Below, piece after piece: positions 42,623 to 47,590 of a DNA stretch of 47,590 nucleotides. Position 1 is the first letter of the stretch; every line of letters starts with the position of its first letter. The notes under the pieces were generated by a model, which saw nothing but the letters and a program-made list of their open reading frames with translations, was not told where the DNA came from and did not search any database. This DNA comes from Lysobacterales bacterium. GTDB taxonomy: Bacteria; Pseudomonadota; Gammaproteobacteria; Xanthomonadales; SZUA-36. A program made the translations under genes and the position numbers. Where the stretch lies: assembly GCA_013001885.1 (NCBI GenBank), contig JABDLD010000062.1, forward strand, positions 1 through 47,590. The letters run 5' to 3'.

Positions 42623-43258
42623 ATGTACCGACTGCACGGATTTTTCACCCAGAACACCATGAAGACACTCTACGTCCTTGAGGAACTCGGTGTTGATTAC
42701 GACTTCGTTTTTGTCAACTTGATGACCGGAGAGAACCGCAGCGAGGAATTTCGCGCCATGACCCCGATCGGAAAAGTGCCGGTGCTGGAGCATGACGGAT
42801 CGTTTCTGTTCGAGTCTGGCGCCATTTGCCGGTACGTCGCCAGCACGGAGAAATCACCGCTGTTTCCGGCGGATAAACTGCAGCGTGCAAAAGTGGACCA
42901 GTGGATGACGTTTTTCACCTGCCATCCCGGCCGCTGGCTGACCGAGATCTATTTTGAAAAAGTGATCAAGCCCCAGGCCAACCTGGGCGATACCGACCTG
43001 GCCGCCTGTACGAGGGCGGAAAAGTTTGCCGTTCAGCAGTTGAAAGCAATTGAGCGTTGGTTTGAAAACACAGACTGGCTCGCCAATGATTCATTCTCGA
43101 TTGCCGAACCGTTCGCGCTGGCTTACCTTGAACAGGTGCATGCCATCGGTTTTTCACTGGATGAACTTCCGCGGGTCAAGGCCTGGCTGGCCCGGCTGGA
43201 GGCGCGGGACAGCACGGCACGTGCCCGGGCGAAGGTGCAGCCCCACATAGTGCCGTAA
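42623..43258 (+). CDS. Glutathione S-transferase
   Basis: 211 residues. The N-domain reads YRLHGFFTQNTMKTLYVLEELGVDYDFVFVNLMTGE with IGKVPVLEHDGSFLFESGAICRYVA (cis-Pro and Glu-Ser glutathione-binding positions); the helical C-domain ends ANDSFSIAEPFALAYLEQVHAIG. It starts 3 bp after the GIY-YIG stop, with AGAGGAG upstream, so it is cotranscribed. Its inclusion after a nuclease domain protein may be operonic convenience. It differs clearly from the GST at 17387-17998. Confidence 0.88.
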   Translation: MYRLHGFFTQNTMKTLYVLEELGVDYDFVFVNLMTGENRSEEFRAMTPIGKVPVLEHDGSFLFESGAICRYVASTEKSPLFPADKLQRAKVDQWMTFFTCHPGRWLTEIYFEKVIKPQANLGDTDLAACTRAEKFAVQQLKAIERWFENTDWLANDSFSIAEPFALAYLEQVHAIGFSLDELPRVKAWLARLEARDSTARARAKVQPHIVP

Positions 43259-43274
43259 TTGAGCAACCCGCAAG

Positions 43275-43296
43275 TGGCTTTCGGGCCGCAAAGCCA
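43275..43296 (+). terminator. Hairpin after the GST gene
   Basis: TGGCTTT (43275-43281) pairs with AAAGCCA (43290-43296) across an 8-nt loop, followed by TTAAAG. It is in place to end the MBL-to-GST transcript, but the T-tract is weak. Confidence 0.4.
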
Positions 43297-43334
43297 TTAA
43301 AGTTCGGGAACTTTTCCCTTCAGAGCAAAAACTC

Positions 43335-45209
43335 ATGATGAAACACTTTGGTATCGCCCTGGTCAGCAGCCTCGCCTTGCTGGCGTGTACTGAGAAAGAG
43401 CCCACGGCTGAGCCGACCGTCGAAATGGCGCAGAAAAGCGATAAAAATGCTGACGGCCCGGCGATGGACTTCGACAGCCGGATGCTGCAGGTTTCGCAGG
43501 AATATTTTGCGCTGAGGCCGGAAATTGCAACGTATTACGGGATTCCGGATGACAAGGCCGGCCGCGGCATTTCGAGCCGGCTGGGCGATTACTCCCCCGC
43601 AGGAGAAGCGCAGCGACGGGAAGGTATGAAGGCGATTCTCGATGAATTGGAAAGCATCGACGAATCCGAACTGACGAGCAGCCAGCAAGTCAGCCTGGGG
43701 CTGATAGCAACAGGCGTCAGAAACGCCTATACGCCGGCGACGGTGGTCGACTACGGTGCGATACTCGGCGACTATGGCGTCTGGTTCAGCCCCTACGCGG
43801 TCTCACACCTGACAGGGCCGCATGTCGAAATCCCCTCCATCCTGGAGGCGAACATGGCGGTGCGCACGCGTCTGGATGCGATGGCTTACCTCACGCGGCT
43901 GAACAATTACGCCGGCGTGCTCAATGACGTTATTGCGAAAATGGAGTCGGATCGGGAACTGGGCGTTATGCCGCCGGATTTCAGCATCAGGCGGACGATT
44001 GAAAACCTGGCTGGGAATATCGCCGCACCGGCGGCGGAGAACTCGCTGGTAACGACTTTCAACCGGAAACTGAATGAGGCTGGACTCGAACGCACCAATG
44101 AATTCATGGAACAGGCCATCGCCCTGGTGGACGAACAGGTCTATCCCGCCACCCGTCGATTGATCAGCGCTCTGGAGGCGATGCTGCCGCTGGCCTCTCA
44201 CGATGCCGGCGTGGGCCATCTGCCCAACGGCAGGGCACTGTACCAGGCCATGATCACGCAGATGACCGACACGATGCTGCCGCCCGGCGACATCCACGCC
44301 ATCGGCCTGGTCGAAGTCGACCGCATTCACTTGGAAATGGACCGCTTGCTGCAGAGCATCGGCTACATCGAGGGTACGGTGGGTGCGCGCATGAGCGAGT
44401 TATTGCAGGACCCGCAGTACATCTACCCGAACACGCCCGAGGGCAAGGCGGAGTTGATGGCAGGCCTGGCCGCTGACCTGGAACGGGCCAATGCAAAATT
44501 GCCGCAGTGGTTCGGCAAGCTGCCTGAGCAGGAAGTGGCGATACGCGCCGTGCCGCCGCACCGCGAGAAATCAACCAGCGGGGCTTTTTACGATGCGCCG
44601 TCGATGGATGGTACCCGCCCCGGCACGTTCTGGATCGTCCTGGCGGATACGGCAGTGTTGCCGTCGTATTCCCTGCAGACGTTGACGTATCACGAGACCA
44701 ATCCCGGCCACCACCTGCAGACCATGCTGGGGCTCGATCCCTCGCTGCCGATCCTCAACACCATTTTCTACTCCAACGCGGCCGGAGAAGGCTGGGGTCT
44801 GTACGCTGAATACCTGGCCAGCGAAATGGGCCTCTATGAAAACGATCCGGTCGATGATCTGGGCCGTCTGCAACAGGAACTGCATCGCGCCGTCAGGCTG
44901 GTTGTAGATACCGGCATGCATGCGATGAGTTGGAGCCGGGAACAGGCCATTGAATACTCAGTCGCAACCGAGGGCATCCATGTGGATGAGGCCACGGCAG
45001 AAATTGAGCGTTATGCCGTTTGGCCGGGTCAGGCGCTGGGCTACAAGCTGGGCATGCTGAAGATCCTGGAATTGCGAAAACGCGCGCAGGAACAGCTGGG
45101 TGACCGTTTTGATATTCGTATCTTTCACGACCAGGTTCTGGAGAATGGCGCCGTGCCGCTGAATCTGCTGGAAAAGAAAATTGACGCCTGGATTGCGGCG
45201 CAGGGATAA
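43335..45209 (+). CDS. DUF885 lipoprotein, canonical metallopeptidase-like
   Basis: 624 residues. The N-terminus carries a lipobox (LALLAC, Cys18), so it is membrane-tethered in the periplasm. The DUF885 catalytic-type motifs are complete: TYHETNPGHHLQTML (HE and GHH), AAGEGWGLYAEYLASEMGLYE (Glu ligand), RLVVDTGMHAMSWSREQAIEY and VWPGQALGYKLGMLKILELR. The family is a presumed Zn-dependent peptidase. It contrasts with the exported relative at 18548-20158, which lacks the HE...GHH site. Substrate unknown, presumably oligopeptides. Confidence 0.88.
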   Translation: MMKHFGIALVSSLALLACTEKEPTAEPTVEMAQKSDKNADGPAMDFDSRMLQVSQEYFALRPEIATYYGIPDDKAGRGISSRLGDYSPAGEAQRREGMKAILDELESIDESELTSSQQVSLGLIATGVRNAYTPATVVDYGAILGDYGVWFSPYAVSHLTGPHVEIPSILEANMAVRTRLDAMAYLTRLNNYAGVLNDVIAKMESDRELGVMPPDFSIRRTIENLAGNIAAPAAENSLVTTFNRKLNEAGLERTNEFMEQAIALVDEQVYPATRRLISALEAMLPLASHDAGVGHLPNGRALYQAMITQMTDTMLPPGDIHAIGLVEVDRIHLEMDRLLQSIGYIEGTVGARMSELLQDPQYIYPNTPEGKAELMAGLAADLERANAKLPQWFGKLPEQEVAIRAVPPHREKSTSGAFYDAPSMDGTRPGTFWIVLADTAVLPSYSLQTLTYHETNPGHHLQTMLGLDPSLPILNTIFYSNAAGEGWGLYAEYLASEMGLYENDPVDDLGRLQQELHRAVRLVVDTGMHAMSWSREQAIEYSVATEGIHVDEATAEIERYAVWPGQALGYKLGMLKILELRKRAQEQLGDRFDIRIFHDQVLENGAVPLNLLEKKIDAWIAAQG

Positions 45210-45260
45210 CAGCTGTTCAACGCCCTACGAGTCGCACGGTTTGCGTTGCAGATTCGCGGA

Positions 45261-45965
45261 TTAGCGGGCCGGCCGGTCCTGGTCAGTGCCGGCCAAAAGC
45301 GTGATTTTGTCTTTCTCGAGCTTGATCAAGCGTTTTTTGTAGAGTCGTCCCAGGGCTTTCTTGTACTTTGCCTTGCTGACCTGGAACTGTTTGTAAATGG
45401 CGTGGGGCGGGCTGTAGTCGGTCAGCGTAGAGACGCCTTTGCGGGCCTTCAGAAAGTCGAGAATTCGTTCTGACAGCTCGTCCTGCGGGTTTCGCTCGTG
45501 GAGTTTCAGGGTCAGGTTTATTTTCCGGTCTTCACGAATGGACTTGATATACCCCGTCGCTGTGTCGCCCGGCCGATACGTTTCAAAAGCTTCGTCCTTG
45601 AACAGCAGGCCGAGGTGCGTGCCGTTGACCACAGCTTTATAACCCAGGTCGGTTTCGCCAACGAATACCAGGTCGACTTTTTCCCTCAATTTTAATGGCG
45701 TGGCGTCCTCGGAAAGGTAACGATGCAGCTTGGTGCTTCCGATCATCCGTTCGTCCGGGTCCAGTAACAGGTACACAAGGTAGGACTTGCCTCTTTGCAT
45801 CGGGGCCAACTGCTGGCTGATCGGCACCAGCAAATCCCGTCCCTCGCGCCATTCCATGAAGGTGCCGGCCCGGGTCGTGTTTATCGCTTTGAGCAACACG
45901 CAGGTTCCGGCTTCGGCATCCGCAGCCCCGGAGTCTTGGTTGGATTGGGTCTGTTCGGACATCAT
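45261..45965 (-). CDS. CvfB-like S1 RNA-binding protein
   Basis: 234 residues. S1-like barrels (~20-80 and ~88-155: GTFMEWREGRDLLVPISQQ, VNGTHLGLLFKDEAFETYRPGDTATGYIKSIREDRKINLTL) precede a winged-helix end (~165-225: SERILDFLKARKGVSTLTDYSPPHAIYKQFQVSKAKYKKALGRLYK matches in outline). This is the CvfB layout, slightly shorter than usual; CvfB binds RNA and affects virulence and translation in staphylococci. Start 45965 has AGGAGT upstream. It is 18 bp after a GNAT gene on the same strand. Confidence 0.84.
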   Translation of the reverse strand: MMSEQTQSNQDSGAADAEAGTCVLLKAINTTRAGTFMEWREGRDLLVPISQQLAPMQRGKSYLVYLLLDPDERMIGSTKLHRYLSEDATPLKLREKVDLVFVGETDLGYKAVVNGTHLGLLFKDEAFETYRPGDTATGYIKSIREDRKINLTLKLHERNPQDELSERILDFLKARKGVSTLTDYSPPHAIYKQFQVSKAKYKKALGRLYKKRLIKLEKDKITLLAGTDQDRPAR

Positions 45966-45983
45966 TTGTCCAGCGTACTCCTG

Positions 45984-46625
45984 TTACGACTCAATCGCGA
46001 TGGGTTGACCCAGACAGTCGAAAGCCCTCAGCGCGGTTTTCGCCGCAGGAGTGGCTGGATAATCAGCGGCGAACAGACTCCAGACCATCAGGTCGCAGAT
46101 TTTTCCCTCTGAATTGGTGGCCCGTTTGGGCAGCGTGGCGTCGTGGGTAAAGCCCAGCCTTGCAGGGATCGCCGCGCTGGCCACATTCTCCGGCTCACAG
46201 TGAATTTCCAGGCGCTCGGCGCGCTCGATCTCAAAGGCGACGCGGATCATTGCGGCCGTCGCTTCGCTGGCAAAACCGCGTCCCGTCGCGTGCCGGTCGG
46301 TCCAGTATCCGATTTCGAAAGCCCCGGGTCCGACCCGGCCCAGCAGCATGTTCTCCCCCAGCAACTTTTCCTCGCCGGCGTCGAACACCGCGTAGCGGTA
46401 ATTTTGCCTGAGGTCGAAGTTTGCCCGGATACTCCGCAGCCACTCCGCTGTTTGTTCCAGGCTGCGCGGTTCGTCTTTCATGAAAGGAATCCACGGCCGC
46501 AGGTGCTGGTCATTGTCGCCCAGGCAACTGCGTAGAACGCGGGCATCGGCGGGCGACCAGCAGCGCATCATCAGGCGGTCGGTCTCGATTCGGTAAGCGG
46601 TGGGTGTTAGCGTTGTTTTTGGCAA
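45984..46625 (-). CDS. GNAT acetyltransferase, RimJ/RimL type
   Basis: 213 residues read from a TTG at 46625, since an in-frame TGA lies just upstream and the first ATG is inside the fold; the start is weakly supported. The fold shows IETDRLMMRCWSPADARVL, GAFEIGYWTDRHATGRGFASEA (the acetyl-CoA pyrophosphate loop, H-A-T-G-R-G-F/A) and VASAAIPARLGF. The family acetylates ribosomal protein or small-molecule amines. A C-terminal extension (~180-213) is atypical. Cotranscribed with the CvfB-like gene. Confidence 0.8.
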   Translation of the reverse strand: MPKTTLTPTAYRIETDRLMMRCWSPADARVLRSCLGDNDQHLRPWIPFMKDEPRSLEQTAEWLRSIRANFDLRQNYRYAVFDAGEEKLLGENMLLGRVGPGAFEIGYWTDRHATGRGFASEATAAMIRVAFEIERAERLEIHCEPENVASAAIPARLGFTHDATLPKRATNSEGKICDLMVWSLFAADYPATPAAKTALRAFDCLGQPIAIES

Positions 46626-46732
46626 TGGGTTTCAACTGCTGACGGTTGCGCCGATTGTAGCGTAAAATCGGCCGCTCAAATGGATTGCCGCAAGGGCCTG
46701 GATTGCGGATTCAGGCAAGGATTCGGAACAGA

Positions 46733-47419
46733 ATGGAAAATTCATCGGCTAAAAACGGGGAAAACACGGAACCACTGAATATGGACCGGTCACTTCGGGT
46801 GGCCGTTGAAACAACAGCCATGTCCTGGGAAAAATCCCCGGCCCGCGGTGTATGGCGGAAAAAACTGGAGCGCGAAGCGGCCGAATCCGGCCAGGTGACC
46901 AGTGTCGTGCGTTATGATCCGGGGTCGAATTTTTCGGCCCACACGCATCCCGCGGGTGAAGAAGTTTTCGTACTCAGGGGGGTGTTCGAAGACGAACACG
47001 ACCGCTACCCGGCCGGCACGTATATCCGCAATCCCCCGGGCACGCGCCATGCGCCGCTGTGCAGCGACGGTTGCGAGTTATTTGTGAAACTTCACATGTT
47101 CGATCCACAGGATCTGGAGCACGTCTGTATCGATACCGAAAGCGCAGAGTGGCTGCCTGGCCTGGTTGACGGATTGACCGTGATGCCGCTTCATTCGTTC
47201 GAGACGGAGCACACGGCGCTGGTGCGCTGGGCGCCGGGAACCCGGTTCAAACCGCATACGCACCCGGGCGGAGAGGAAATATTCGTTCTGAGCGGCGTCT
47301 TTGAGGACGAGCAGGGCACTTATCCGGCAGGCACCTGGCTGCGGAACCCCTCCTACAGCCGGCACCTGCCGTTTACTCGTGAGGGCTGCACGATCCTGGT
47401 GAAGACCGGGCATCTCTAA
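46733..47419 (+). CDS. ChrR-type bicupin protein
   Basis: ATG 46733 is preferred over an upstream TTG at 46685. 228 residues with two near-identical cupin units: HTHPAGEEVFVLRGVFEDE (His70, His72, Glu76) and HTHPGGEEIFVLSGVFEDE. Each has the ChrR/anti-sigma cupin-like metal motif, and the repetition shows an internal duplication. No anti-sigma N-terminal domain or sigma-factor gene is adjacent, so it is more likely an enzyme or metal-binding sensor. Convergent with the trhO fragment. Confidence 0.84.
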   Translation: MENSSAKNGENTEPLNMDRSLRVAVETTAMSWEKSPARGVWRKKLEREAAESGQVTSVVRYDPGSNFSAHTHPAGEEVFVLRGVFEDEHDRYPAGTYIRNPPGTRHAPLCSDGCELFVKLHMFDPQDLEHVCIDTESAEWLPGLVDGLTVMPLHSFETEHTALVRWAPGTRFKPHTHPGGEEIFVLSGVFEDEQGTYPAGTWLRNPSYSRHLPFTREGCTILVKTGHL

Positions 47420-47432
47420 AAGTTCGGAACCG

Positions 47433-47590
47433 TCACCTGTTCTTAATACCAATGTGCCGGGTCCCCCGCCCTGCAGCCAGTTCGATTTGCCGCGCGCGCT
47501 CCAGCAAGCCTTCGCGTTTTCGCTCCGTCAGGCGGTGGTGGCAGCGCGGGCAGGAGACGTGCAGTTCGAATAGGGGTGACACGCGGTCTT
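47433..47590 (-). CDS. trhO: C-terminal fragment of tRNA uridine hydroxylase TrhO (rhodanese family)
   Basis: The minus frame is open from the right edge to a TGA at 47433-47435, giving 51 codons after a partial one. The deduced tail DRVSPLFELHVSCPRCHHRL, then ERKREGLLERARQIELAAGRGTRHIG, matches the C-terminus of TrhO/YceA, with the paired Cys (C-P-R-C) and the closing RG-x-x-HIG. TrhO makes 5-hydroxyuridine in tRNA (wobble position). The gene continues beyond the window. Confidence 0.75.
   Translation of the reverse strand, partial: DRVSPLFELHVSCPRCHHRLTERKREGLLERARQIELAAGRGTRHIGIKNR

Noticed and set aside
1-47590. tRNA, rRNA, CRISPR arrays, insertion sequences, prophage genes
   Set aside because: No cloverleaf, no spaced direct repeats, no transposase or integrase motif found in any frame.

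Overview
The window reads as a chromosomal segment of a free-living gammaproteobacterium, by eye near 60 % GC except for the first ~370 bases. The family mix fits the marine or sediment lineages around Woeseiales, Wenzhouxiangellaceae and Lysobacterales: TolB-like/TPR membrane proteins, DUF885 and M28 secreted peptidases, a periplasmic propeller sensor fused to a LuxR domain, DUF6279 and SelO. This placement is inference, because no rRNA or marker set is present. I see no tRNA, rRNA, CRISPR array, insertion sequence or prophage. Almost all genes are intact and tightly packed.

Layout. 1-405: AT-richer edge with a frame open to the window start and a 36-codon ORF. 406-2346 (-): trypsin-like protease fused to a DNA/RNA non-specific endonuclease. 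2483-5456 (+): TolB-like/TPR membrane protein overlapping a TMEM175-like channel protein. 5481-11029: secreted beta-propeller, CotH-kinase-like protein, GH18 chitinase and a polytopic membrane protein. 11309-14023 (-): one-polypeptide propeller/LuxR sensor-regulator. 14242-18457 (-): M28 peptidase, alpha/beta hydrolase, glutaredoxin-like protein, GST and a small periplasmic protein. 18548-22472 (+): DUF885 relative without the usual metal motif, then a TerB-like tail-anchored protein next to a Cas4-like plus DnaQ-like double nuclease. 22541-24844: thioredoxin-like protein divergent from a periplasmic receiver-like protein and an outer-membrane barrel. 24845-26947 (-): second TolB-like/TPR protein.

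27045-29677 is the best-resolved regulatory unit. A near-consensus Fur box precedes a porin, a secreted flavinylated FMN-binding protein and a PepSY-type membrane protein, together an iron-starvation extracytosolic redox module. 29775-37571 holds a cNMP-binding histidine kinase, a secreted His/Trp/Gln-rich protein, pirin, a TPR protein, SelO and a DUF6279 lipoprotein. 37660-43258 holds a deoxynucleoside kinase, a DUF2130 nuclease-like protein divergent from a degenerate metallo-beta-lactamase-fold protein, a papain-like protease fused to a GHSTG hydrolase, a GIY-YIG protein and a GST. 43335 to the end holds a canonical DUF885 lipoprotein, a CvfB-like RNA-binding protein, a GNAT acetyltransferase, a ChrR-type bicupin and the 3' end of trhO.

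The strongest candidates for something undescribed are: (i) two protease fusions, trypsin-nuclease at 406-2346 and papain-hydrolase at 40485-42341, the latter coupled to a metal-site-degenerate MBL protein; (ii) the TerB plus Cas4/DnaQ pair; (iii) the Fur-controlled porin/FMN/PepSY module; (iv) the periplasmic receiver-like/barrel pair. Functions for these are inferred from domain content, since nothing in the window proves the biology.
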